Part shown: positions 41,192 to 51,616 of the stretch, piece by piece
Layout: each line of letters opens with the position of its first letter
How positions within the stretch are numbered: the stretch's first letter is position 1
Assembly: GCA_963732655.1 (NCBI GenBank)
Contig: CAVTAI010000005.1
Span: 496,001 to 560,000, forward strand
Direction: 5' to 3'
DNA length: 64,000 bases
From: CAVTWS01 sp963732655
GTDB taxonomy: Bacteria > Actinomycetota > Acidimicrobiia > Acidimicrobiales > SHLQ01
Translations under genes and position numbers: made by a program
Notes under the pieces: model-generated
What the model was told of the DNA's origin: nothing
What the model saw: only the letters and a program-made list of their open reading frames with translations
Database searches by the model: none

Positions 41192-42294
41192 TCAGTCGAT
41201 CCTGAGGTCGCCGATCAGCTCGACCCGGGCGCCGGAGCGCGACGATCGGTAGGCGGCTTCCACGATGGCGTGAGCGGCGAGGGCATCATCGACGGATGGC
41301 GCGGGCTGCCCGCCGGAGCGCACGGCGTGGACGAACGCTCGCAACGCGAGGTACTGGTACACCCAGATCTGGCGGTCGGGGTCGACCCCGTCGTGCTCGA
41401 ACCAGGTTCGGCGCAGCGCGGGGAGATCGACGCGCTCGGGCGGTCGGTCGGGACGGTGAACGGTCAAGGACTCCTCCGGAGCACCGACGACGAAATCGCT
41501 CGTCAGCTCCACGGCTCCATGCTCGAAGAACACCTCGATCCGAGTCTCCTCCCGGCCCCGGACCCCGTTGAGATGGTGACGAGCGTGCCGGCGAGGTCCC
41601 CGTGCTCGATGAGCAGCGCCGCCGAATCCTCGACCGGGAAGCCGAAAGTGTGACCGGTCCGGGCCGTCACCGTGGTGGCCGGACCGAACAGCCACACCAG
41701 GACGTCGAGGCTGTGGATGCTGTGCTCGAGCAGCGCCCCGCCGCCGGCCTGGTCGACGTCGCTGCGCCAGCTGCTGTGCCCGGGCACCACGGCGCCGGTC
41801 GGCCAGTACTGGTCGCTGCGGACCGAGTAGCCCATGGGGCGCCCGAGTTCGCCGGAGGTGACGATGCGGTGGAGCTCCCGGTACAGCGGGCTGAAGCGGG
41901 ACTGGAAGCCGACCTGGTGGACGACGCCGCGGCGGGTGATGAGGTCGTGGATGCGGCGGACGGCCGCGAAGGTCGGCGCGAGCGGCTTCTCGGTGAAGAA
42001 CGGCGTGCCGGCTTCGACGGCGGCGACGATGGCGTCCTCGTGAAATCTGGTCGGAGTGATGACCACGATGGCGTCGACATCGGGCGCCGAGCACAACGCG
42101 GCCGCATCGGGGAGACGTCGGACGTCGCCGGCGATGTTGGCGATGGCGGCGACCCGCTCGATCCCGGCCCCATCCGGGTCGACCGCAGCCACCAGGACGG
42201 CATCGCCGTCGTCGGCGAGCAGGCGGAGCGCGGCGGCGTGGGCCTGGGCGATCGTGCCGCAGCCCACGAACCCGAACCGGAGGGGTTCGGTCAC
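41192..42294 (-). CDS. Gfo/Idh/MocA-family sugar oxidoreductase (one frameshift)
   Basis: 367 residues once repaired. N-terminal Rossmann fold FGFVGCGTIAQAHAAAL, then FTEKPLAPT with the EKP catalytic Lys, and GGGALLEHSIHSLDVLVWLFG with the metal/substrate His. Near 41570 one C is missing (ATCTCAAC for ATCCTCAAC). Adding it joins GTLVTI to LNGVRGREETRIEVFFEHG and the normal end YRSSRSGARVELIG. It oxidises or epimerises a sugar with NAD(P), probably a UDP-sugar for the surface polysaccharide. The GTG start overlaps the DUF4012 stop. Confidence 0.85.
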
Positions 42295-44597
42295 GAGTCG
42301 GCGCCGGTGAGCGTGTAGGCGAAGCGGATGTCGTCGACGAGGTCGAACGGCGCGTCGCCGGTCGGGCCCTCGGTCTGCGTCGCCGTCCACCCGTCGGCGA
42401 CCTCGACCGTCACCGTCACCTGGTCGGCGACGGCGCGGGGGAGCGCGACGAGGTCCAGGACGTAACCGTCGGTCAGGTCGAGGCCGCCTTCCAGCTCCCA
42501 CACGACCGTCGTGGTGCGTCCGGCCGGCAGGGTCAGGGGGAGCTGGTGGCGAAGGCGACCGAACTCCTCGCCGGGGGCGTTGCCGGCGGGCTGGCCGTCG
42601 ACGGTGGTGCTGATGGCGGCGAGCGGCGAGTAGATCGACACCCGGGTGCGGTTGGCCCCGTCGCCTTGGAGGTCGCTGGTGACGTACTCGGGGAGCCCGC
42701 TGGGAGTGGTGTTCTCGAGCCGCATGGTCACCGTCGCGTGGGCGGTGCCGGTCGCGGGGTCGAGGGTGACGTCGTAGGCGATGGAGCGGCGGAGGTAGGC
42801 GTCGAGCTTGTGGGGTTCGGCGGCGCTGGTGACCGAGGCGAACGAGTCGACCTGAACGGCGGGGAAGGTGGGCAGGAGCCCGACCGTCGCCAGGAAGTCG
42901 CTGGCCTCGGGTTCGAAGGCGTACATCTGGAGGTGGCGGGCGTGGGCGGCGGGGCCGAGCACGTCGCCGAGCTGGCGCGGGCTGGGTAGCTCGATGGACA
43001 GCAGGGCCTCGAACGCGGCGTCGCTGGCGGCGGCGAGGAAGGCTTCTCGGTCACCGTCTTCTCCGTCGCCGGCGAAGGCGACGTACTGGTCGCGCAGCAA
43101 CACGTCGAGGGCGTTGTCGGCGGAGATGGGCACCGGCCAACCGGGGACATCGACGGGGCCGGTGAGCTCGAGGAGCGCCGCCAGCCCCTCGGGGTCGATC
43201 ACGATGAGGCCGTCGATGGTGACACCGAATCGTTGCTGGTAGTAGTCGGCGCTGGCCCGAGCGGCGGTGGCCAGATCCACCGTGGCGAGGAGGTTCTGCG
43301 GAAAGCGGCCGGGGTTCATCACCAGATAGCGGGGCGGGTAGCTCGAAGGATCGGCGAGCTCGTAGTTCGACGTGCCGGTGGTGTTCGGGGTGCCGTCCGG
43401 GTTGGGCGCGTAGAGGTCGACCGTCCGCCCCGATCGGGTGATCTCGAGCTGGCCGTCGCGGGCCGTCAGCTCGCTGAAGTTGCCGATGACCCCGCCGAGC
43501 TCGTGGGACTCAGCCGGGGTCGGGAACAGGACCAGATAGCGCCGATCGCCGGAGGCGCCCAGCATGTCCGGGACGATGGTGGTCGCCGCGGCCGCCAGGT
43601 CGATGTCGGGCGCGGCGTCGACGATCTCCACCCGCAGGTCATCCAGGCGACGGGACAGAGGTGGCACGAGCCAGCGCGAGTCGATGCCGTCGAGCCGGTC
43701 GAGCGTGTCGGCCAGCTCGACGGAGGCTCGGTCGAGGGGACCGGCCATCGCCGTGATCGCCTCGAGATCGAGCCGCCCGTTGGACGCCCGCAGCTCGTCG
43801 ACGTCGGCATCGACAGTGGCATCGAGCGCCGCGTTGGCGACATCGCGGCCCTCCTCGGCGGCGGTGGCGATGGCCTCGGTGTGCTGGGCGAGCACGGGGA
43901 CGAGGCGGGCTGGGGCCACCAACCACGAGCCGAGCGAGCGGTCAGCCTGACCGAACGCTCCGGCGGCGGTGGCCAATGCCGACGAGGCGGCGTCCTGGTC
44001 GCCGTCGCGGGCCGCGTCGAGTCCCTGGCGGGCGGCGTCGATGCCGGTCTCCACGTCCGATCGAGCGCCGAGTCCGGCCACGATGACCCCGGCCAACGCC
44101 AGCGCCACGAACGCCGTCACGGCCAGCACGCTGCGCCGGACGACCCGCCGAGTCCGCCGACGGGAGTGGCGGTAGCCCGACAGCAGCACGGGCGCCGCGG
44201 CCCCGGCGGCGATGAGCGACGGAAGCCCGAAGAAGCCCACCGGCTCGAGCCGCAGCAGCGCCTGGAGAGCGAGCGCGGCGACGATGGCTCCGACGACGCG
44301 CCGACGCTCGTCGTCGAACGTCGATGCGAAGGCCAAGGCCACGCTCGCCAGGCCGAGCCAGATCCACGGGGTGGGCGACGAGAAGGCGGCCGCCGGCCCG
44401 GCGAGGACGAGCCACCACCACCGGCGCGATCGAGAGGCGGCGAGGGTGACGAGGGCGGCGAACACGGCCGGGAGGACCGCATCAGCGACGGGAGTTCCCG
44501 TGGGCTCGGCGCCGCTCGCTGCCGCGCTTGCCGCAGCTGCGGCGGCGACCACGGCGATCTGACTCGTGGCAGGAGACCAGCGTGATCGTGGTCCCAT
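42291..44597 (-). CDS. DUF4012 domain membrane protein
   Basis: 768 residues. Five or so hydrophobic helices in the first 190 residues, then a long outer domain with the DUF4012 core: RRYLVLFPTPAESHELGGVIGNFSELTARDG, and VDGLIVIDPEGLAALLELTGPV-like phrase near 450. It closes with a beta-rich C-terminus. DUF4012 proteins are common in actinobacterial polysaccharide loci. Some LytR-CpsA-Psr-like attachment role has been suggested, but none is proven here. It starts three bases after the epimerase stop. Confidence 0.85.
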   Translation of the reverse strand: MGPRSRWSPATSQIAVVAAAAAASAAASGAEPTGTPVADAVLPAVFAALVTLAASRSRRWWWLVLAGPAAAFSSPTPWIWLGLASVALAFASTFDDERRRVVGAIVAALALQALLRLEPVGFFGLPSLIAAGAAAPVLLSGYRHSRRRTRRVVRRSVLAVTAFVALALAGVIVAGLGARSDVETGIDAARQGLDAARDGDQDAASSALATAAGAFGQADRSLGSWLVAPARLVPVLAQHTEAIATAAEEGRDVANAALDATVDADVDELRASNGRLDLEAITAMAGPLDRASVELADTLDRLDGIDSRWLVPPLSRRLDDLRVEIVDAAPDIDLAAAATTIVPDMLGASGDRRYLVLFPTPAESHELGGVIGNFSELTARDGQLEITRSGRTVDLYAPNPDGTPNTTGTSNYELADPSSYPPRYLVMNPGRFPQNLLATVDLATAARASADYYQQRFGVTIDGLIVIDPEGLAALLELTGPVDVPGWPVPISADNALDVLLRDQYVAFAGDGEDGDREAFLAAASDAAFEALLSIELPSPRQLGDVLGPAAHARHLQMYAFEPEASDFLATVGLLPTFPAVQVDSFASVTSAAEPHKLDAYLRRSIAYDVTLDPATGTAHATVTMRLENTTPSGLPEYVTSDLQGDGANRTRVSIYSPLAAISTTVDGQPAGNAPGEEFGRLRHQLPLTLPAGRTTTVVWELEGGLDLTDGYVLDLVALPRAVADQVTVTVEVADGWTATQTEGPTGDAPFDLVDDIRFAYTLTGADS

Positions 44598-44600
44598 CAG

Positions 44601-45551
44601 CTAGCGAGCCGGGGCCTGAGCCTGGTGCCAGGCCAGGGTGTGGGCGATCCCGTCGGCCAGCGAGACGGTGGGGATCGAGGGAAAGAGCCCATGCAGGCGG
44701 GTCGGGTCCGCTTGGCTGTGGGGAACATCGCCGGCGCGGCTGGCGGTATGGTGACGCGAGAGCTCCTTGCCAAGCTGGCGTTCGAGTTCGTGCACCACGT
44801 CGAGGAGCGAGGTCCGGGTGCCCAGCGCCAGGTTCACGGGGCCGTCGGCGCTGACCCGTCGCTCGACGGCATCGGTGAGTACGGCGGCGACCGTGTCGAC
44901 GAAGGTGAAATCACGAGTCTGGGTGCCGTCGCCGTGGACGGTGATGGGTTCGCCGGCGAGGGCGGCGGCGATGAACGTCGGGATGGCGGCGGCGTAGGCG
45001 TGGCCGGCGAGCTGCCCGGGCCCGTACACGTTGAAGAAGCGGAAGACGAGCACGTCGAGGCCGAAGGCCGAGGCGTGACCGGCCGCATAGCCCTCGCTCG
45101 CCAACTTGGAGGCGGCGTACGGGGACATCGGCCGGCACACGAGATCCTCGGACTTGGGCAGGGTCGGGTTGGCCCCGTACACCGATGACGACGAGGCGAT
45201 GACGACGTGCGGTGCCGGCTGGCCGCGATCGCCCGCCCGCCGCGCCGCTTCGAGGACCTGCAGGGTGCCGGTGGCGTTGGCATGGTGGCTGGCGACCGGG
45301 TCGGCGATGGAGCGGGGCACGCTGGGCCGGGCGCCGAGGTGGACGACGGCGTCGGCCGCGGCGACGAGTGGCCCGATCGTGCCCGGGTCGGTGAGGTCAC
45401 CGACGACCAACTCCACATCGGGGTGGACCGCAGCTCGGTCGCCGGTCGACAGATCGTCGAGCGCCACGACACGGTGGCCGCGCTCGACGAGGTGGGAGCC
45501 GAGGTTGCCACCGATGAAGCCGGCGCCGCCCGTGACCAGGATGGTGCTCAC
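44601..45551 (-). CDS. NAD-dependent sugar epimerase/dehydratase (UDP-glucose 4-epimerase-like)
   Basis: 316-residue extended SDR. NAD motif TGGAGFIGGNLGSHL, substrate Ser in SSSSVYGANPTLP, catalytic YAASK (Tyr and Lys near 148-152), FRFFNVYGPGQ and later GDGTQTRDFTFVDTVAAV. The pattern is that of GalE/WbpP-like C4 epimerases that make UDP-galactose-type sugars. It overlaps the phosphatase gene end by a few bases. Confidence 0.93.
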   Translation of the reverse strand: MSTILVTGGAGFIGGNLGSHLVERGHRVVALDDLSTGDRAAVHPDVELVVGDLTDPGTIGPLVAAADAVVHLGARPSVPRSIADPVASHHANATGTLQVLEAARRAGDRGQPAPHVVIASSSSVYGANPTLPKSEDLVCRPMSPYAASKLASEGYAAGHASAFGLDVLVFRFFNVYGPGQLAGHAYAAAIPTFIAAALAGEPITVHGDGTQTRDFTFVDTVAAVLTDAVERRVSADGPVNLALGTRTSLLDVVHELERQLGKELSRHHTASRAGDVPHSQADPTRLHGLFPSIPTVSLADGIAHTLAWHQAQAPAR

Positions 45552-46100
45552 GGCGGCACAACATCCCGGCCACTCCGGTCACCAACTCGTCGAGCTCGGT
45601 GGCGCAGCGCTTGAAGGCGGCGAGATCTCGACCCATGGGGTCGGCCACGTTGTCGCCGGGATCGTCGCCGAGCAGCTCGTACGGATCGCGGTCGAAGCTC
45701 AGCTCGTACAGCCAGTCCTCGAGGTCGATCGTCGGGCGGTCGCGGACCCGCCTTGCGGGCCCGGGCCTCGAGGCTTCGCAACGTGAAGGCGACGGGCAGC
45801 ACCTCAGGGTCGAGCACGACGGCCTCGCGGACATGCTGGCGTTCCATACCGATCACCAGGTCCGATCGTCTCACCTGCTGTTCGGTCAGCTTGCGTGAGC
45901 GATGGTCGGTCAGGTCGATCCCCAGGTCGCCCGCGGTCAGGATGGTGAGATCGTGGGCCGGGCGATCCTCGGTTACAAGTCCGGCCGAGGCCGACGCCGA
46001 CCACACCTCGCCCCCGCAGCCGGGCGCGCAGGATGCCGGCCGCCAGGGGCGACCGGCAGATGTTGCCGGTGCAGATGACGAGGACGCGGGCCGGGGTCAG
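45548..46100 (-). CDS. Low-molecular-weight protein tyrosine phosphatase (two frameshifts)
   Basis: About 180 residues once repaired. The catalytic P-loop is VICTGNICRSPLAAG at the N-terminus; DPYELLGDDPGDNVADPMG near the C-terminus is the LMW-PTP acid-Asp region in altered form. One extra G in a GGGGG run near 46020 and one shift near 45755 break the frame. LMW-PTPs in polysaccharide loci dephosphorylate the BY-kinase, and one is encoded at 51.6 kb. The start codon is unclear (CTG at 46100 is the first candidate). Confidence 0.75.
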
Positions 46101-46590
46101 GCGGCGGGGTGGCGGCGCTTGCGCACGGCCAGGACGAGGATGCCGCCGGCGGCTACAAGGGCGGCACCGATGCCCACCACGTTGGTGGAATCGTTACCGG
46201 TCACCGCCAGGGCCGCGGCCGACGGCGGTGGCGGTGGCCGGCTGGACGCAGGCTGACGCTGTCGACCAGACCACAACGTGGCCCGGCGACGTCGATCCGG
46301 GCCGGGTAGGTGATGGTGGCCGGCAAGGTGATGTTGAACGTCGCCGATCCGACGGCGTTGGTCGTGGTGGTGCCGAGCACCCGGGAGCCGCTGGCGTCGA
46401 CCAGGGTGACGGTGAGCAGCTCGTTGTTGGCGCACCCGGTGACCTGCCCGAGCACAGCGCTGCCCGGCGCGAGGCTGCCCGTGAGGGTGAGGGTGGCGCT
46501 GGCGTACGTGGCCTGCGCCAAGGCGGGGGCGGCGGCGCCGAGCGTGACCGCGGTCGCCAGCATCAGAGCCAGGACGGTTCGTCGGATCAT
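46097..46590 (-). CDS. Secreted protein with LAxTG-type sorting signal (one frameshift)
   Basis: About 164 residues. Signal peptide MIRRTVLALMLATAVTLGAAAPALAQA, a short beta-rich domain (LTVTLVDASGSRVLGTTTT), a proline hinge, then LAVTGNDSTNVVGIGAALVAAGGILVLAV and RKRRHPAA, i.e. a sorting motif, membrane helix and positive tail. LAxTG is the signal of class E sortases in high-GC actinobacteria. The frame shifts near 46245, between the outer domain and the sorting signal. It is probably cell-wall linked. Confidence 0.7.
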
Positions 46591-46739
46591 GTCTGTCGCT
46601 CCACGCCGTGGGTGGTTGGGTGACGGGCGATTGTGCCGTCCGTCATTATCGTCGGCCGAAAAGAGCCGGATGTGAAGCGAAAGCGTACCCCAACGAGCTA
46701 CCGCTAGGCGGGAATCGGCGCCGATTCTCGGCCGGATGG

Positions 46740-48544
46740 TCACGATTCGTGGCGGTAAAGGCGGGAGAACGCGCCGTCCGTGCTCAGCAGCTCCGCCGGA
46801 GTGCCGTGTTCCACGATGCGGCCATGCTCCAACACGATGACGAGGTCGGCCGAGCGCACGGTGGTGTAGCGGTGTGAGACCACGAGGACGGCGCGGTCGG
46901 CCGCCTCGTGGCGCACCCACTCGAACAGGTCGCGCTCGCGGCCGGGGTCGAGGGCCGCCGTCGGTTCGTCGAGGATCAGGAGGTCGGCATCGCGGAAGGC
47001 GGCGCGGGCCAGCGCCACTTGCTGCCACTGGCCGCCGCTCAGGTCGGTGCCACCGCGATAGGAGGTCGACAAGATGGTGTCGTAGCCGTCGCGCGAGTCC
47101 GGCCAGCGTGTCGTCGATGCCCGCCCACCGAGCGGCCTGCCGGATCGCCGTCCGATCGTCGATCCGGGTGGCGTCACCGAGGGCCACGTTGTCGGCGGCC
47201 GAGAGCTCGTAGCGCACGAAGCTCTGGAACAGCACGGCGATGCGGCGGCGTAGGGAGGCGGGGTCGAGCTCGGTGGCGGGCACGCCGTTCCAGGAGATCG
47301 TCCCCGCCGTGGGGCTGAGCAGGCCGCACAGCAGCTTCACCAGCGTGGTCTTGCCGGCGCCGTTCTCGCCCACGAGCGCGACGATCCGGCCCGGGCTCCA
47401 GATCGAGGGTGATGCCGTCGAGCACCGGTTCGGTCGAGCCCGGGTACGAGAATCGAAGCCGTCGGTTCGGAGATGTCGGAGCGGAGGCGCGCGCGGGCAA
47501 CTGCGTCACGGGCAGCTGTATCCGGGATTTGGGGTCGGTGGCCGACGGTCATCGAGGAAGCCGACGAGCTCCTGGGTGAACAGCGAGCTCTCGTAGAGCG
47601 CCCCGACGCCGACGACGGCGGATCGGAGCTGTCCGCCGAACTGTTGCAGGCCGAAGGCCAGGGCCCCGGCGGCGCCGAGGCTGACGTCGCCCCGGTCGAT
47701 CAGCCACACCAGGCACAGCAACGCGGCGCCGAGCGCCAGAGCGAGGACGACGCCGGCCGCAATGTGGCGGCGCTCCCGCCGCCGACGCAGCGCGTCGATG
47801 ATGGACAGTCGCTGCCGGCCGAGCCCCTGGATGCGGTCGACCAGGTAGGTCGGCGCTGCCGGACGCGTGGAGCTCGGGGGCCTCGGTTCGTCCGGTCACC
47901 ACGTGGATGAGCGACAGGCGTTCGCGGTCGACGGGGGCCAGGTCGACCTCCGTCGAGAACGTCGCCCGGCCGTTGCCGGCCATCACGAGGAGGAGGGGCG
48001 CGGCGCCGGCGACGACGACGAGCAGCAGGATGGGCGCGGTGATGGCGATGGCGACGGCGAGGGTGCCGAGGGTCAGCGCCGAGGCGACCAGGGACACCAG
48101 GCCGGTGAACATGTAGAACGGCTGGAACTCGGCGTCGTGGACGAGGCGCTGGAAGACGTCGAGGAACGACGGGTTCTCGAACTGCTCGTACGGGGCGCGG
48201 GCGGCGGCGTCGAGCACCCGATCCTGTACGTGGATCGACGCTCGTGTGGCCGCCAGGTTGCGGCGTTCGGCGGCCGCGAACCCCGTGGCCGCGGCGACGA
48301 CGGAGAGGGCGACGAACCCACACAGCTCGGGGGCGGCGTCGGACAACGAGGGCCCGCCACCGGCGGTCAGATCGGCCACGATCGCGGCCAGCAGCGCCAA
48401 CTGGGCGGCGAAGAGTACCGCGGCCAGGATCTGCAACGCGGCGATCAGGCGGAGGTCTCGCCCGGTGCCCTCGCGCAGCAGGGTCCACGATTGCCGAACG
48501 ATCGTCGGCAGGTGGAGCAGTCGCGGCAGGGGTGCGGGCGCCAT
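46740..48544 (-). pseudogene. ABC exporter, permease-ATPase fusion (MsbA-like), four frameshifts
   Basis: About 600 residues once joined. The membrane half (MAPAPLPRLLHLPTIVRQSW to VAVAIAITAPILLLVVVAG) and its continuation in another frame (GAALLCLVWLIDRGDV) form the exporter domain. The ATPase half is spread over three frames: YPGSTEPVLDGITLDLEPG, Walker A VGENGAGKTTLVKLL, Q-loop region AVLFQSFVRYEL, signature DLSGGQWQQVALARA, Walker B DLLILDEPTAALD and the H-loop VVSHRYTT. Breaks lie near 47853, 47520, 47390 and 47095. Every motif is intact, so base-calling error is a fair explanation. The likely role is export of a glycolipid or peptide. Confidence 0.75.
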
Positions 48545-48671
48545 GGCACCCGCGATGATCGCAGTTCGCTCACGCAGCGGCGGGTATGGAGGAGATAACG
48601 GACTGACGGCGTGGGGGCAGGCGGGCACGAGGTCGTGCTTCGACCGGCCACCACGGCAGTAGCTTCCAGAC

Positions 48672-49655
48672 GTGGATGGATCGATGCGCCGCGCCGACGC
48701 TGGTGGATCGGTCCGCGACGATGCGGTGAGTGCGCTCCGCGTCGAGGCGACGACAGCCAAGGTGGGCGTGGCGTTCGCGCAGGCGGGCGTCGAGGCGATC
48801 TTCCTGAAGGGGGTCAGCACCGAGCGCTGGTTGTACCCGGAGGAATCTCGACCCGCCAGCGACGTCGATGTGCTCGTCGGCCCCGAGCAGTGGCGACAAG
48901 CCGAGGCGACGCTGGTCCACTTGGGTCTGCGCCGCTCGCAGCCCCCGGACGTGCGCGATGGGCTTGCCCACGCCGTCGGATTCGACGGCACGGCCGGCGT
49001 GGTCGACCTGCACCGCCGGGTCGTCGGGATGCATCGGCCGGATGCAGAAGCGTGGTCGAACTGGTGGTCGAGACGGGAGCCGATGCTGGTAGCCGGCGAA
49101 ACGGTGTGGGCGCTGGACGAACCGGCGCGCTGCGTCGTCGTCGCCGCCCACGCCGCTCAACACGGCTCCCCCGCCGATCGACCGATCGACGACCTGGCCC
49201 GGGCCCTTCGAACTGCGCCCCCCGAGGTCTGGCGGGCGGCGGCCGACCTGGCTGAGCGGCTCCTGGGCGAGGGAGCGATGGCGGCGGGTTTGGCCCTGTC
49301 GCCCGATGGCCGGGCCCGAGCGGAGGAGCTCGGCTTGGGATCGGTGGTCGATGCCGAGGCGTCGCTGCGTGCCCGCGGCGGCCGCCAGCACGAGGCCGCG
49401 CTCGCCGGCGTGCTGGGAGTCACGAGCCGACGTCAGCAGGCCCGGATCGGCTGGCGCTACTTGGTTCCGCCCTCCGATGATCTCGCCGCGTGGGCGCCGC
49501 GCCTGACGCGTTGGCCGGGAGGCCGCATCGTGGCCCGCGTCGCCCGGCCGATCTGGGCGGTGGGCCGGGCCCTCGTCGCGCTGCCGAGGGCTCGCCGCAT
49601 CGCCCGAGCCCGCCGGGTCGGGCCGGGCCCGGATGGCCCGACCGCGCCGGCCTGA
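48672..49655 (+). CDS. Nucleotidyltransferase-fold family protein
   Basis: 327 residues. LKGVSTERWLYPEESRPASDVDVLVGPEQ has the KG...R..SDVDVLV signature of the nucleotidyltransferase family that accompanies polysaccharide and PqqD/ABC loci in actinobacteria. The family fold fits AMP or UMP transfer, but no function has been shown. GTG 48672 and ATG 48684 are both possible starts. It is divergent from the ABC exporter gene. Confidence 0.75.
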   Translation: MDGSMRRADAGGSVRDDAVSALRVEATTAKVGVAFAQAGVEAIFLKGVSTERWLYPEESRPASDVDVLVGPEQWRQAEATLVHLGLRRSQPPDVRDGLAHAVGFDGTAGVVDLHRRVVGMHRPDAEAWSNWWSRREPMLVAGETVWALDEPARCVVVAAHAAQHGSPADRPIDDLARALRTAPPEVWRAAADLAERLLGEGAMAAGLALSPDGRARAEELGLGSVVDAEASLRARGGRQHEAALAGVLGVTSRRQQARIGWRYLVPPSDDLAAWAPRLTRWPGGRIVARVARPIWAVGRALVALPRARRIARARRVGPGPDGPTAPA

Positions 49656-49771
49656 CTGTCATATTCGGACGGCGTGAACATACCCGGGACCGCCACCTCG
49701 AACGCGTACGCTGGCGAGCGCTCCCGGTGATGACCGCGTGGATCGGGTGCGGAAAGGCCAGGACAGGCGAC

Positions 49772-51616
49772 GTGCGGGCCGACCCCACTGACGCTGCGCG
49801 ACGCTGCTCAAGCGCCGGCGAGCCGCGTCCTCGGCCTGTTGCCCACCCGTCTTCGTCGGCGGCTCGCCCTGCAAGCCGTCGATCTCCTGGGCTGCACGCT
49901 TGCTCTTGCCGCTGGCGCTGACCCTCCGCTACGACTTCCGCCCCGGTGACGCCGACTGGAGCGGGTTCTGGCCGGCGCTGGCCGTGTTCTTCGCCGCTCA
50001 GGTCGGCGGCGGGTTGTTGACCGGCCTGTACACGTGGAGGTACCAGTACGGCAGCCTCGACGAGGTGCTCGCCCTGGTGGGGTCCACCGCGGGCGCCACG
50101 ATCGTCCTCTATGTCGTCAATCGGTACGCTGCCGATCGCTGGGTTCCTATCGGTGTGTCGATCCTCACCGGCGTTCTCGCTCTGGCCGCGCTCTCGGGGG
50201 CCCGGTTCGCGTGGAGGCTGGCCCAGGAACGGTCGAAACGCCCCGGCCCGACGTCCACACCGACGATCGTGGTCGGGGCCGACGACGCGTCGATCCAGCT
50301 GGTCAAGGCCATGGTGACCGACCCCAACTCGCCCTTTCGCCCGGTGGCCTTGCTCGATGATTCGCCGCGACTCGCCAACTTGCGGGTGAGCGGGGTGCCC
50401 GTGAAGGGCCGCGTCGACCAACTCGGGGCGGTGCTGGCCTCGACGGGGCGCGCCGCGTGGTGGTGGCGGGGCCGGCGCGTGACAGCGACACGATGCGTCG
50501 CATCGTGGCGACCTGTGATGTGCTCGGCGTCGACTGCCGGGTCGTCCCGGCGCTGAGCGACGTGATCGGGGGCAAGGTCGCCCTGGCCGATGTCGTGCCC
50601 GTCGCCGAGGTCGACCTGCTCGGTCGTGACCACCTGAGCGACTCCCTGATGCTCGAGGTGGCCGATTACCTCCACGGGCGGCGGGTCCTGGTGACCGGCG
50701 CCGGGGGATCGATCGGTTCCGAGTTGTGCCGGCAGCTGCGGGCCTTCGAGCCGGCGGCGCTGATCATGCTCGACCGTGATGAGTCCGGCCTGCACAGCAC
50801 CCAGCTCTCGATCGACGGCACGTCCCAGCTCGACGACCCGGGCCTCGTCGTCGCCGACATCCGCGACCGGGAGCGGGTGTACGACATCTTCGACGAGTGG
50901 AAACCCGAGGTGGTGTTCCACACCGCCGCGCTCGAAACATCGTCCCCCTGCTCGAACGCTTCCCGGACGAAGCCGTCAAGACCAACGTCATCGGCACCGT
51001 CAACGTGCTCGATGCCGCGCTCGACCACGAGGTCAAGCGCTTCGTGAACATCTCGACCGACAAGGCGGCCGAGGCGACAGCGTCCTGGGCCTCACCAAGC
51101 GGCTCGGGGAGAGGCTCACCGCGTCGGCCAGCGCCGGAATCGGACGGAACGTACGTGTCGGTCCGATTCGGCAACGTGCTCGGCAGCCGCGGATCGGTGA
51201 TTACCGCCTTCCGGAGCCAGATCGCCGCCGGGGGCCCGGTCACGGTCACCCATCCTGACGTCACCCGCTACTTCATGACCATCGAAGAGGCCGTTCGACT
51301 CGTGATCCAGGCCGGCGCCATGGGCGCGCGCGCGAGGTCCTGGTGCTCGACATGGGTGAGCCGGTGCGCATCCTCGAGCTGGCGCGCCAGATGATCGCCG
51401 TCAGGCGACCCGATGGTGTCGATCCGGTACACCGGCCTCCGGCACGGGGAGAAGCTCCACGAGGTGCTCTTCGGTCCCGGCGAGGTCGACCAACGGCCGC
51501 GCCACCCGTTGATCAGCCAGGTCCGGGTGCCGCCGCTGCCGGCCGACTCGGTGGAGGCACTACGATCCGGCCTGCCCTGGGCCGAGGTCCTGCGCCGGGG
51601 CGGCGAGGAACGATGA
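49772..51616 (+). pseudogene. CapD/FlaA1-type polysaccharide biosynthesis dehydratase, several frameshifts
   Basis: A gene of about 610 residues spread over at least five frames. Segments in order: RVLGLLPTRLRRRLALQAVD, four membrane helices (WPALAVFFAAQVGGGLLTGLY, TAGATIVLYVVN), the CoA-like domain (PTIVVGADDASIQLVKAM), NAD motif RVLVTGAGGSIGSELCRQL, KTNVIGTVNVLDAAL, NISTDKAA, LGLTKRLGERL, SVRFGNVLGSRGSVI and the tail RYTGLRHGEKLHEVLF. The family makes UDP-4-keto-6-deoxy-HexNAc in the membrane as a first step of O-glycan or capsule synthesis. Breaks lie near 49900, 50460, 50935, 51075, 51155 and 51335. Start GTG 49772 is tentative. Confidence 0.75.
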
